Assembly (NCBI GenBank): GCA_036265385.1
Contig: DATAPD010000005.1
Location: forward strand, 48,130-112,129
Length of the DNA: 64,000 nucleotides
Direction of reading: 5' to 3'
From: DATAPD01 sp036265385
GTDB lineage: Bacteria > Acidobacteriota > Terriglobia > Terriglobales > Acidobacteriaceae
Shown here: positions 32,152-42,580 of the stretch, in pieces
Numbering within the stretch: position 1 is the stretch's first letter
Layout: the number at the start of each line of letters is the position of its first letter
The notes under the pieces: generated by a model
Seen by the model: the letters and a program-made list of their open reading frames with translations, nothing else
Databases searched by the model: none
What the model was told of the DNA's origin: nothing
Program-made: the position numbers and the translations under genes

Positions 32152-34728
32152 TTAATGAGGCTCCGTTCCGCTCTTCTCTTTCTGCTCTTTAGCCTTGGAC
32201 GAATCAGAGGAGGATTTGTCGTCTCGAAAAACGTCCGCGATCTTGCCGAAAAAGCCCTTTTTCTTATGCTGAGAAGGATCCTGACCTGGTTGGACACCGG
32301 CATTGGCCGCCTGGTTCCCATCCGGCGGAGTGACTGACTCAGAGTTTGAACCAAAAATATGGGAAAAGAAACCCTTAATCCCGGTGGCTTGGTCGCAAGT
32401 ATCGTGCGGTTCGGTCCCGGCAACAAACGCGGAAACGTAAGTCTCGGGGCAGGAGGGAGTTGCGAGCCGGTTGGTCGCTTTATCCAATTGCACATCGACC
32501 ACGCCGGAGGGTTGCGAAAAGGGATCGACGTCCGAATACTGCGGAAGTGTGACCGCCTTTTTCATGAACTCCGCCCAGATGGGAAGAGCCGTTTGCGCGC
32601 CACTTAGGCGGATGTCGCTGTAATCGTCATATCCGACCCAGACAATGCAGAGCAGATTGGAGGTGTAGCCGGCGAACCATCCATCGTGGGAGCTGCCGGT
32701 CTTTCCAGCCGCAGGTGCATTGAATCCGCGGGCACGCACCGGGAAGGCAGTCCCGAAATTCAGAACGCCTTCCATCATGTTGGTCATGAGATAAGAGATG
32801 CGAGGATCAAGAATGGTTTTCTGATCGCTCTTGAAATCCATGACCACGTCGCCTTTAGAGTTGCGAACCGAACTGACCATGATAGGAGTCAGTCGGGTGC
32901 CGGCGTTTGCAAAAACGGTGTAGGCACCAGCCATGTCGAGTGGAGTTGCGTCGTAGGCGCCAAGCGCCATTGCCGGTGTAGCTTTCACACTGGCGATTCC
33001 AGCTGAGCGCGCAAGATCGGCGACCTTGTCATACCCAACTTCTTCGGCCAGCTTAACGGTCGCGTTATTCAAAGATAGAGCGAGCGCATATCGCAACGTC
33101 ACGTCGCCGTGGTACTCCTCCTTGTAGTTGCGCGGCTCGTAAATCTGATCGCCGTAGGTGAACGTGGAAGCGACGTCCGGAACGGTGGTGACCGGAGTAA
33201 ACACGTTTTCACCGCCATCGAGGGCGGTATTCATCGCGGCGGCGTAAACAAAGGGCTTGAAGATTGAACCAGTCGGACGTTTCGCGACCGCATGGTTGAG
33301 CTGGCTCATGCCGTAGTTTCGTCCGCCGACGAGAGCTAAGACGCGTCCGGAATGCGGATCAATGGCCACGAGCGCGACCTGGGCCTGCGGCCCGGGCGTG
33401 ACCTTCGTCTCGAACTTGTTTTTGCCAATCTTGATGCGCTTGGTGCGCATCTTGGTGACCTGGTCGTCCACGAGTTTCATGCCGGTTTCAACTGCGCCCG
33501 CAGCCACACGTTGAAGCTCAGGATCAAGAGTGGTGTAGATGCGATACGACTGATCATTCAGCTCGCGCTCACTCACCTTACTGAAAAGCTGATCTCGGAC
33601 AAGGTCAACGAAATAGGGAGCATCGCTGGCCTCGACATTTGGTGGCGCGAGTTTCAGCGGAGTGGCTTTCGCTTTCTCCGCCTGCGCTTTGGTAATGGCT
33701 TCCGTTTCCGCCATGGAATCGAGCACCAGGTTGCGACGCTCAAGCGCGCGTTCCGGGTGGCGATACGGTGAAAGATAACTAGGCGCCTGGATCAGGCCGG
33801 CGAGCAGAGCTGCTTCCGGCAGCGTGATGTCTTTCAAATCCTTGTTGAAGTACGAGCGGGCTGCTTCTGCGAATCCAGAAATGGTGAAGGATCCGCGCTG
33901 CCCGAGATCGACCCGGTTCGCATAGAACTCGAATATGTCTTCCTTGCTGAACTTTTGCTCGAGCTCGATCGCGATAAGCATCTCGATGAGCTTGCGCTTA
34001 AATGTTTTCTCCGGCGTGAGAAAGAACGCGCGCGAGAGCTGCATGGTGATGGTCGAGCCGCCCTGCTTATGGCGCTGGTGAGTGAAGTCGATCCAGGCGG
34101 CCTCAGCCAGGCGAATGTAGTTCACGCCACTGTGCTGGAAGAAGCGCCGGTCTTCTATCGACGTGACCGCTTGCACTAAGACCGGAGGGATCTCGTTGTA
34201 CTTCACGAGCTGCCGCTTGGAGCGCTGCTCCGAGTCGAAAAGCGAAGTGACGAGCTGCGGCTCCAGTTCGTACGCCGAGAGCTGCCCGGACGATTTGCTG
34301 GAGATTGTCTCAACTTTGCCGCTGCGAATCGTGATTGTGGCTGGTTCCGGCGAATGATAAGACTCCGGACCGGGTATCACCTCAATGGACGAAGTTTTTA
34401 CCTTGTAAGTGCCGAGAGCGTTCTGCTCACTGCCTTCACCGTATCCCGCGCGACGAAGCTGCGCAGCGATCTGCTGTGGATCAATCTTCTGTCCGACTTT
34501 GACGACTTGTGGCGTGGCATAGAGCTTTGCCGAGTTGCTGAAAACCGGCGAGCTGAAACGCTTGTCGATGATGCGGTCGTACTTGACGTAGAAATAAGTA
34601 AAGAAACTCACAATCCCGATCGCAACCGCGGCAAATGCGAGGAGCGCTGCGCGGACAATGGGATCGCGGGGTAGGCCGAACCGGCCTTTGCCGCCTTTGA
34701 CTTTCGGAATCTTCAGTTTGATGTTCAC
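32152..34728 (-). CDS. Class A penicillin-binding protein (PBP1-type)
   Basis: Bifunctional peptidoglycan glycosyltransferase/transpeptidase, inner membrane anchored. After the membrane segment (residues 26-48) and a UB2H-like region comes the GT51 domain with catalytic Glu192 in TSIEDRRFFQHSG and KQGGSTITMQLSRAFFL. The transpeptidase domain has the active-site serine in RPTGSIFKPFVYAAA (SxxK), SLNNAT (SxN) and GKTGSSHDGW (KTG). The C-terminal 80 residues are a disordered charged tail. Start is a GTG with a weak leader. At 858 residues it is of normal length for PBP1b-like enzymes. Confidence 0.95.
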   Translation of the reverse strand: MNIKLKIPKVKGGKGRFGLPRDPIVRAALLAFAAVAIGIVSFFTYFYVKYDRIIDKRFSSPVFSNSAKLYATPQVVKVGQKIDPQQIAAQLRRAGYGEGSEQNALGTYKVKTSSIEVIPGPESYHSPEPATITIRSGKVETISSKSSGQLSAYELEPQLVTSLFDSEQRSKRQLVKYNEIPPVLVQAVTSIEDRRFFQHSGVNYIRLAEAAWIDFTHQRHKQGGSTITMQLSRAFFLTPEKTFKRKLIEMLIAIELEQKFSKEDIFEFYANRVDLGQRGSFTISGFAEAARSYFNKDLKDITLPEAALLAGLIQAPSYLSPYRHPERALERRNLVLDSMAETEAITKAQAEKAKATPLKLAPPNVEASDAPYFVDLVRDQLFSKVSERELNDQSYRIYTTLDPELQRVAAGAVETGMKLVDDQVTKMRTKRIKIGKNKFETKVTPGPQAQVALVAIDPHSGRVLALVGGRNYGMSQLNHAVAKRPTGSIFKPFVYAAAMNTALDGGENVFTPVTTVPDVASTFTYGDQIYEPRNYKEEYHGDVTLRYALALSLNNATVKLAEEVGYDKVADLARSAGIASVKATPAMALGAYDATPLDMAGAYTVFANAGTRLTPIMVSSVRNSKGDVVMDFKSDQKTILDPRISYLMTNMMEGVLNFGTAFPVRARGFNAPAAGKTGSSHDGWFAGYTSNLLCIVWVGYDDYSDIRLSGAQTALPIWAEFMKKAVTLPQYSDVDPFSQPSGVVDVQLDKATNRLATPSCPETYVSAFVAGTEPHDTCDQATGIKGFFSHIFGSNSESVTPPDGNQAANAGVQPGQDPSQHKKKGFFGKIADVFRDDKSSSDSSKAKEQKEKSGTEPH

Positions 34729-34952
34729 GTTGACTGGGCGGAGTTTTCACCCCTGCATAGTTCGATGCAGGATGGTACTAGGACGAAAGGGACGCACGTT
34801 TCTTACTTCTCTTCCACCCAGAGCGTGAACGAGGCTTGCCAGAGTAACCGCGTTCGGGAAGAGATAAGTCATTTTACCGCGAAGGTGGAAGTTTTTGCGC
34901 CTGTGCTAATGCCGCTGGCTTGTTGCGATTCCAGGTTCCGAGACCGGCGAAA

Positions 34953-35309
34953 CTAGAACACACCCTTGTTCGTCGAAGAAGGATGGAACTCCAACGTCGT
35001 CTGATAGCCCGGGACGCTGACATCCACGCTGTAGTCGGCGGAAATCGAAAGTGTGCCGGCGCCATTCGAACCGGTGCGATTAACGACAACCTGTTTTTCC
35101 GTCAGTGGAATATCGAGCTCTTTAGCTTTCTTGAGGACGACGGTCTTGATGTCATCTTCCGTGCGTGAGCTGTAGGTGGCGGCCAGCGCCTCATTTTTCA
35201 GTACATCTTCGAACTGGTAGTTCGCGAAATAGGGCGGGATGAACCCGATCCCGAGGATGATCACGGCGACGAAAACGCCGACTCCGAGGACTAGTTTGAT
35301 AGTGGCCAT
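34953..35309 (-). CDS. Single-pass membrane protein (DUF4845-like)
   Basis: A 118-residue protein with one N-terminal membrane segment (LVLGVGVFVAVIILGIGFIP) and a short periplasmic domain containing YFANYQFEDVLKNEALAATY, EDDIKTVVLKKAKELDIPL and SISADYSVDVSVPGY. The layout resembles DUF4845 proteins. Function is unknown. It begins 34 bp after the end of proS on the same strand and is probably cotranscribed with it. Confidence 0.8.
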   Translation of the reverse strand: MATIKLVLGVGVFVAVIILGIGFIPPYFANYQFEDVLKNEALAATYSSRTEDDIKTVVLKKAKELDIPLTEKQVVVNRTGSNGAGTLSISADYSVDVSVPGYQTTLEFHPSSTNKGVF

Positions 35310-35342
35310 AGCGCGGTTACGTTGCCGGCACCGCGTTTTTAT

Positions 35343-37112
35343 TCAGCGGGCCGGACGTAGCAAACCTTCGAAATGGTCTGCTATTGCCGAGATGCTAGCA
35401 TCGTGAATTTCACGGGTCGAGCGGGAAACCACCTCAACAGTACCTTCGGTAACTTTTTTGCCCACTGTTACACGAAAGGGAATGCCCACTAGGTCAGCAT
35501 CTTTGAATTTCACCCCTGGCCTTTCGTCACGATCATCCAGAATTACGTCAAATCCGCGGGCAAGTAGCGTGCGCGTGATCTCTTCGGAAGCGGCCCGCAC
35601 GGCATCATCTTTGACGTTGGTGGCCGTCACGACGATCTCAAATGGCGCAATCGAAGGTGGCAAACTGAACCCGTTTTCGTCATTGCTCTGCTCGACAGCG
35701 GCGGTCAGGATACGCTCGATGCCAATTCCGTAGCTGCCCATGATGGGTGCAACTTCTTTTCCATTGCGATCAAGCACGCGGGCGCCCATCGACTCGGAAT
35801 ATTTGTAACCGAGTTTGAAAATGTGTCCGATTTCGACGGCAGAATCGATCCGAAGTGGGGAGCCGCACTTGGGACAACCTTCGCCCGCAGTCACACTGCG
35901 CATATCGGCATAAGCGGTGGGCTGGAACGTTTCCCCAGGCGTGATGTTCTTAACGTGGTAGTCCTCTTTGTTGGCACCTGAGATCAGATTGCGGCGTCCC
36001 TTGAGCGATTCGTCGACAAGCAGAATGGGCTTGTCGCCATCCGTCGCGCTGCTTGCCCAATCCACGCCGAGGGGACCGAGATATCCGGCAGGCGACTTGA
36101 AGAGACTCTGGATCTCTTCGTCTGTCATGGGCCGCGTTTCTTTTCCGGCAATTGCTGAGCCCAGCTTTGCTTCGTTCATCTGGTGGTCGCCGCGCATGAG
36201 TAGGACTACGGGGCGAAGTTTGGTCTTGCCGGTCTTCGCGTCGGTTTCGGTCGCCATCAGGGCAAGCGTCTTGATCTTGTTCTTGGCTGAGACGCCGAGG
36301 AACCGAGCCACCTCTTCGATCGTTTTCTGTCCTGGCGTGTGCACCTCGACGGGCTTGCCATCGCCTTCGGTCTTGAGATCTTCGACGGCATCCAGTTTCG
36401 AAACTGCCTTTTCCAGATTGGCGGCATAGTTGCACTTCTCACAGCTGACAATGAGATCTTCACCGGCTGAGGTGCGCACCATAAATTCATGCGACTGTGA
36501 CCCACCCATCGCGCCGGAGTGCGCTTCGACAACAACGTATTTCAGTCCGCAGCGATCAAAGACACGGCAGTAGACGTCGTAATGTTTCTTGTAGGAAACG
36601 TCGAGACCGGCGGCGTCGATGTCGAACGAGTACGCATCCTTCATCGTGAACTGGCGGACTCGCAACAGGCCGGCTTTAGGGCGAGGCTCGTCGCGGAACT
36701 TGGTCTGAATCTGGTACCAGATCTGGGGAAGCTGCTTGTAGCTGCGTAGTTCCTTGCGCGCGATCTCGGTCATCACTTCTTCATGCGTCATACCGAGACA
36801 GAGATCCGCACCCTTGCGATCTTTCAGGCGGAACATGTTGTCGCCCATTACGGTCCAGCGGCCGGACTGTTCCCACAATTCGCGAGGATGAAGCGCGGGC
36901 AGGAAAAATTCCTGGCCGATCGTGTCCATCTCCTGACGGACGATGTGCATGATCTTGTTCAATGAGCGTTGGCCCATGAATAGGTACGAGTAGATACCGG
37001 CGGCGAGTTGACGGATGTATCCGGCGCGGACGAGGAACTTGTGGCTCGCGACCTCCGCATCGGCAGGAGCTTCGCGCAAAGTAGGAATAAAGAGTTCAGA
37101 CCAGCGGTGCAT
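35343..37112 (-). CDS. proS: Prolyl-tRNA synthetase, bacterial type with editing insert
   Basis: Class II aminoacyl-tRNA synthetase that charges tRNA-Pro. Motif 1/2 regions are seen in RAGYIRQLAAGIYSYLFMGQ and IWYQIQTKFRDEPRPKAGLL; motif 3 in GSYGIGIERILTAAVEQ. The YbaK-like editing insertion lies between them (about residues 235-380: GKPVEVHTPGQKTIEEVARF, LLMRGDHQMNEAKLGSAI). The anticodon-binding domain ends the protein (PFEIVVTATNVKDDAVRAAS). The ATG at 37112 (MHRWSELFIP) is chosen; 14 further in-frame residues upstream are not family-like. Downstream is the DUF4845-like gene. Confidence 0.96.
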   Translation of the reverse strand: MHRWSELFIPTLREAPADAEVASHKFLVRAGYIRQLAAGIYSYLFMGQRSLNKIMHIVRQEMDTIGQEFFLPALHPRELWEQSGRWTVMGDNMFRLKDRKGADLCLGMTHEEVMTEIARKELRSYKQLPQIWYQIQTKFRDEPRPKAGLLRVRQFTMKDAYSFDIDAAGLDVSYKKHYDVYCRVFDRCGLKYVVVEAHSGAMGGSQSHEFMVRTSAGEDLIVSCEKCNYAANLEKAVSKLDAVEDLKTEGDGKPVEVHTPGQKTIEEVARFLGVSAKNKIKTLALMATETDAKTGKTKLRPVVLLMRGDHQMNEAKLGSAIAGKETRPMTDEEIQSLFKSPAGYLGPLGVDWASSATDGDKPILLVDESLKGRRNLISGANKEDYHVKNITPGETFQPTAYADMRSVTAGEGCPKCGSPLRIDSAVEIGHIFKLGYKYSESMGARVLDRNGKEVAPIMGSYGIGIERILTAAVEQSNDENGFSLPPSIAPFEIVVTATNVKDDAVRAASEEITRTLLARGFDVILDDRDERPGVKFKDADLVGIPFRVTVGKKVTEGTVEVVSRSTREIHDASISAIADHFEGLLRPAR

Positions 37113-37158
37113 AGTGATGTCAGTGGGTGCTTGGGTAAACAAATATTGTAACAAGCGG

Positions 37159-37193
37159 AGAAGTCAGGAGTCGGGAGTCAGGCGTCGGAATCG
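37159..37193. repeat. Heptanucleotide array, AGGAGTC type
   Basis: Five 7-bp units (AGAAGTC, AGGAGTC, GGGAGTC, AGGCGTC and a degenerate one) in the leader between the small gene at 37237 and proS. Confidence 0.7.
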
Positions 37194-37236
37194 CGCACGC
37201 TGGGCCGACGACAACTCTGCGCCCTGCAATCGTTCG

Positions 37237-37446
37237 TTATGCCGCCAGCTTCTGCAGGATTTCTTTCCCGAGTTTCTGCGCTTCGGCGAAGAACTTCTGA
37301 TACTCGGTGAACAGGCGGTTCAATTCAAGCGACTCTTCCGGCTTGAGCCGATGGCGGAGCAGCATGTCGCGAACGTTGACAGGGTTGGGAAGCTGCGCTT
37401 CTTCTTTCAGTTCTTCGAGAGCGGTAGTCGGATCGTAGTGGTACAT
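37237..37446 (-). CDS. Small conserved-looking helical protein after kdsD
   Basis: A 69-residue acidic/basic helical protein (MYHYDPTTALEELKEEAQ then LRHRLKPEESLELNRLFTEY). Its ATG lies 2 nt after the kdsD stop codon, so it is almost certainly translated from the same message. A longer GTG start would overlap kdsD; the ATG is preferred. No family is recognised, although the end (FFAEAQKLGKEILQKLAA) suggests an amphipathic helix. Confidence 0.7.
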   Translation of the reverse strand: MYHYDPTTALEELKEEAQLPNPVNVRDMLLRHRLKPEESLELNRLFTEYQKFFAEAQKLGKEILQKLAA

Positions 37447-37448
37447 AG

Positions 37449-38492
37449 CTACACCATTTCCGTGCCCCACAAGTCATGCAGGTGCACGATCCCTTCCAGT
37501 TTATCGCCTTTACCGACCACCACGAGCGACGTGATCTTTTTTTCTTCCATGATGGCTAGAGCGGTCGCTGCAAATTCCTGTCCGGCAATTGTTTTCGGTT
37601 CGCGCGTCATGCACTCTGCGGCGGTGAGGTCGAGCACATCTTTGCCGCGCTTTTCGAGAAGGCGGCGAAGGTCCCCATCGCTAATCACACCCAGCAACTT
37701 ATCGCCTTCAACCACAGCCGTAACACCGAGTTTCTTGCGCGACATTTCATAAATGACGTCGGGCATCTTGGCCGCAGGAGATACACGCGGAACCGCTTCT
37801 CCGGAATGCATAAGAGATTCGACGCGCGCCAGGCGCTTGCCGAGCTTGCCTCCCGGATGGAGATTTGCGAAATCTTCCTCTTTGAAGCCGCGACGTTCCG
37901 ATAAAGCCACAGCCAGAGCATCACCGAGTGCGAGCATCGCCGTGGTCGATGCCGTCGGCGCAAGGCCGAGAGAACACGCTTCTTTATCGATGGAGCAGTC
38001 GAGCGCAACCTCAGCAGCAGCAGCGAGACTGGATAATTTCACAGGCGCGAGATCGCGCGAGTCGCCGTCGACGCCGTGCGGCTCTGGCTTGTTGTTCTCC
38101 GTATCTTTGTAGATTTCGTCGCAGGTCATGGTGATGAGTGGTACACGAAGACGCTTGATGTTCGCGAGCAGCCGGAGAATCTCTTCGGTCTCGCCGCTGG
38201 CAGAAAGCGCGAGCACGACGTCTCCGGCAACCACCATGCCTAGGTCACCATGAATGGCTTCTACAGGATGAAGGTAGAGCGCAGGGGTGCCAATCGAACT
38301 GAGTGTCGCCGCAATTTTGCGGGCGATGATGCCACTCTTGCCCATGCCCGTCACGACGATGCGTCCACGGCAGTCGAACATGAGATTGAGTGCGCGGGTA
38401 AAAGCTTCGCCCATGGGGCCGGAGATGCGATCCGCGAGGCGCCGCAAGGCCTCGGCTTCGATGCGAACCACGTTTTCCCCTGTACGTTTCAT
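37449..38492 (-). CDS. kdsD: Arabinose-5-phosphate isomerase (KpsF/GutQ family)
   Basis: Converts ribulose-5-phosphate to arabinose-5-phosphate, the first step of Kdo synthesis. The SIS domain (residues 35-200) shows GRIVVTGMGKSGIIARKIAA, LSASGETEEILRLL, and SLGLAPTASTTAMLALGDAL with FANLHPGGKLGKRL. Two CBS domains follow (VTAVVEGDKLLGVISDGDLR; VVVGKGDKLEGIVHLHDLWG). An insertion of roughly 26 residues (around ENNKPEPHGVDGDSRDLAPV) interrupts the SIS domain just after the LITMT strand, where E. coli KdsD has only a short loop. kdsA is nearby on the same strand. Confidence 0.93.
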   Translation of the reverse strand: MKRTGENVVRIEAEALRRLADRISGPMGEAFTRALNLMFDCRGRIVVTGMGKSGIIARKIAATLSSIGTPALYLHPVEAIHGDLGMVVAGDVVLALSASGETEEILRLLANIKRLRVPLITMTCDEIYKDTENNKPEPHGVDGDSRDLAPVKLSSLAAAAEVALDCSIDKEACSLGLAPTASTTAMLALGDALAVALSERRGFKEEDFANLHPGGKLGKRLARVESLMHSGEAVPRVSPAAKMPDVIYEMSRKKLGVTAVVEGDKLLGVISDGDLRRLLEKRGKDVLDLTAAECMTREPKTIAGQEFAATALAIMEEKKITSLVVVGKGDKLEGIVHLHDLWGTEMV

Positions 38493-38552
38493 GTGGAACT
38501 CAGGATGGTAACAAATGGCATAGAGGGCCGCGAGTTCTTGGCGGAAGGTACG

Positions 38553-39695
38553 TTAGAAATGCTCATCGAAGAGTGGAGCAGAGTTTTCGCCAAGATGCTT
38601 GGTCTGAATCATTTTGTCCCATGGGCCGGTCCGCCAGTTGTCCTTTTTCTGTTCGTCTGTCATCCAGGGTGGCACGTCGAGATAGAGTCGGCGCGAAAGC
38701 CCATCAAGATAAGGCTCGTAAAAATCGCGCAACTTTCCGATTTTCTCCTGAGCGGCGGTGGAGTTCTGAAAAGTTAATCCGGCGACAGCGAGTTTCTGCT
38801 GCAATTGCCGGAAACGCTCCGCGTCGAGACGTGGTGGAGCAGCGCCATCATAGCGCGCATTCACCAGTTGGCTCAGGTCGACAGCCGCATGGCGCGCCAT
38901 GGCAAACGTCAGCTTGGCCTGCTCGGGACGGATGTTATTCACTCCGGCGATCACGAGAGCTGTGGTGTCGAGCATGACGGTAAGGGCAGCGAGCCAGGAT
39001 TGGTTTCCGTGCTGCGATCGGAAGAAACACAACACAGGATAAGAAATGTGGCTTGCGAGCAGGTCGGAGCACCAGCGTTCCCATCCGCTGAAGATGTCAT
39101 CGAGAACGGTTTGATCGGGGCAGCAGCCGAGGCGAGAAAGCAATTCAACCGCAGTTGGCGGAGAGCCTGCGCGCGCGTCGAGAAGACCAATCTCGGTTTC
39201 GCGCGTCGAGAAAGACGAATAGATCACCGGTAGATATCCGACCACAACACCGAGAAAGGCGAAACCCATGCCTGCTTCGAGCACTGCAAGAAAGCGGGAA
39301 AGTGCCGTGGTTGGAGTTATGTCGCCGTAGCCAAGGGTGAAGAAAGTTTCGCCGCTGTGATAGAGCAGAACGCCGAAGGTGATCTTCTCTTCGCTGAGCC
39401 GAACGTGTTCCCCGAGTCCATATTGGAGAAGGGTGAAACCGAAGATAAGACTGAACGCCCAGATCGCGAGCAGGAAGATGAGTGAAAGAGGCCCGAAGTA
39501 TGCGAGAAAATTTTCGCGAATGCGAGAGGGTAGGGCTGATGCGATCTTCGTCCATGGGATCCAGGTATTGCGGTAGAACCAACTCGTCAGCCGGAAGGCA
39601 CGACGAACGCGACGCGGAAGAACGACAGTTTCAAAGGCGTCCAGCAGTACGGCCAGGATGACGATCACACCGAGGATCGCGATAGATACGTGCAT
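38553..39695 (-). CDS. Two-transmembrane potassium-channel-like protein
   Basis: Inner-membrane ion channel with a KcsA-type pore: an N-terminal segment (IAILGVIVILAVLLDAFETV), a pre-pore helix (SLIFLLAIWAFSLIFGFTLL), the selectivity filter TLGYGD in GETFFTLGYGDITP, and the following inner helix (LEAGMGFAFLGVVVGYLPVI). The cytoplasmic C-terminal half (residues 170-380) is alpha-helical with no RCK (TrkA-N) motif visible, and contains LLSRLGCCPDQTVLDDIFSG. The filter points to K+ selectivity. The regulatory ligand is unknown. Confidence 0.9.
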   Translation of the reverse strand: MHVSIAILGVIVILAVLLDAFETVVLPRRVRRAFRLTSWFYRNTWIPWTKIASALPSRIRENFLAYFGPLSLIFLLAIWAFSLIFGFTLLQYGLGEHVRLSEEKITFGVLLYHSGETFFTLGYGDITPTTALSRFLAVLEAGMGFAFLGVVVGYLPVIYSSFSTRETEIGLLDARAGSPPTAVELLSRLGCCPDQTVLDDIFSGWERWCSDLLASHISYPVLCFFRSQHGNQSWLAALTVMLDTTALVIAGVNNIRPEQAKLTFAMARHAAVDLSQLVNARYDGAAPPRLDAERFRQLQQKLAVAGLTFQNSTAAQEKIGKLRDFYEPYLDGLSRRLYLDVPPWMTDEQKKDNWRTGPWDKMIQTKHLGENSAPLFDEHF

Positions 39696-39736
39696 CGAAG
39701 GGTAGATGAGGTGGAGATGGTAGCAGATTCAGCAGC

Positions 39737-40588
39737 TCAGGGCGTGTTGTGCGCGGCTTCGATCGCGTTCTTCACAGCTAATAGTTCCTTCAGAACACCA
39801 CGCAGGTTGCGAGAGTCGAGCGCGTTCGCGCCGTCGCTTTTGGCTTCTTTCGGATTATCGTGAACTTCCATGAAGATGCCGTCGATGCCGGCGGCAACTG
39901 CTGCACGCGACAGCACGGGAATAAATTCGGGCTGGCCTCCGCTGGTCGCCGGAGCATCTTCATCTCCGTGTGAAGAGGACGGGAGCTGCACGGAGTGAGT
40001 CGCGTCGAAGACGACCGGCGCGAATTTGCGCATGATGGCGAGAGACCGCATGTCGACGACGAGGTTGTTGTATCCGAAACTCGAGCCACGTTCGGTGAGA
40101 AAGACTTTGTCGTTTCCCGCATCGCGGCACTTTGCGACGGCGTGCTTCATATCCCATGGCGAGACGAACTGACCTTTTTTGATGTTCACCGGGCGGCCGC
40201 TCAGTGCGGCGGCAACTACGAGATCCGTTTGACGGCAGAGAAATGCGGGAATCTGCAAGACATCAACAACCTCGGCTACTTTCCCAACGTCGGCTGTCTC
40301 ATGAACGTCGGTAAGCACCGGGATATGAACTTCGTCTTTGACTTTCTTCAGGATGCGCAGCCCTTCGTCGACGCCTGGTCCGCGAAAGCTGCGAATCGAT
40401 GTGCGATTGGCTTTGTCGTAAGACGCTTTGAAAATGAAAGGAACATTCAGGGACCGAGTCACGCCCTTGATGACTTCTGCCATGAAGAGAGCGTGCTGCT
40501 CGCTTTCGATCACGCAGGGTCCGGCGATCAGGAAAAGAGTTCCCGATCCCACACGGATGCCATCGGCGATTTGAAAAGAGACGCTCAA
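39737..40588 (-). CDS. kdsA: 3-deoxy-8-phosphooctulonate synthase
   Basis: Condenses arabinose-5-phosphate and PEP to Kdo-8-phosphate. Family blocks: FLIAGPCVIESEQHALFMA, FKASYDKANRTSIRSFRGPG, VLTDVHETADVGKVAEVVDV, QIPAFLCRQTDLVVAAA, GQFVSPWDMKHAV, and TERGSSFGYNNLVVDMRSL. A Cys in PAFLCRQT is consistent with KdsA in general but does not decide the metal-dependence class. The track start is a TTG (40588) with no evident ribosome site; a 7-bp array ends 6 nt upstream of it. With kdsD and kdsC it gives the Kdo pathway. Confidence 0.95.
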   Translation of the reverse strand: MSVSFQIADGIRVGSGTLFLIAGPCVIESEQHALFMAEVIKGVTRSLNVPFIFKASYDKANRTSIRSFRGPGVDEGLRILKKVKDEVHIPVLTDVHETADVGKVAEVVDVLQIPAFLCRQTDLVVAAALSGRPVNIKKGQFVSPWDMKHAVAKCRDAGNDKVFLTERGSSFGYNNLVVDMRSLAIMRKFAPVVFDATHSVQLPSSSHGDEDAPATSGGQPEFIPVLSRAAVAAGIDGIFMEVHDNPKEAKSDGANALDSRNLRGVLKELLAVKNAIEAAHNTP

Positions 40589-40593
40589 GACAG

Positions 40594-40628
40594 ATTAGGC
40601 TACAAGCTACAGGCGTCAGGCTCCAGCA
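40594..40628. repeat. Heptanucleotide array, TACAGGC type
   Basis: Five 7-bp units (ATTAGGC, TACAAGC, TACAGGC, GTCAGGC, TCCAGCA) between pyrG and kdsA, just ahead of the kdsA start. Confidence 0.7.
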
Positions 40629-40676
40629 AAATCACCTGATGACGTTTTCGACTGGAGCTGCGACAAAGCACCGCAC

Positions 40677-42350
<1,674 letters not shown>

Positions 42351-42447
42351 CCGTTCCTCGCTTTGAATTGTCTTTGGAAATTTGTGCAGGCTGGGTGCAC
42401 GATCAATTATGGCAGAGATTGGTCTGTTAGGGAATGAGGAAAAAGCA

Positions 42448-42496
42448 GCATTCAACACTCAGCCGTCAGTATTCAGCCATCAATGTTCAATCAAGC
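42448..42496. repeat. Heptanucleotide array in the leader of the S9 peptidase
   Basis: Six to seven 7-bp units (GCATTCA, ACACTCA, GCCGTCA, GTATTCA, GCCATCA, ATGTTCA) lie 85 bp before the peptidase start, between it and divergent pyrG. Confidence 0.75.
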
Positions 42497-42580
42497 ATGG
42501 ACGCAAAGCAAATCATTGCACAGTTTGCCTTGCGAGTCGTAGTCTCTAAGCCATTCTGTACGAACATCCTGGGGAAAAGA

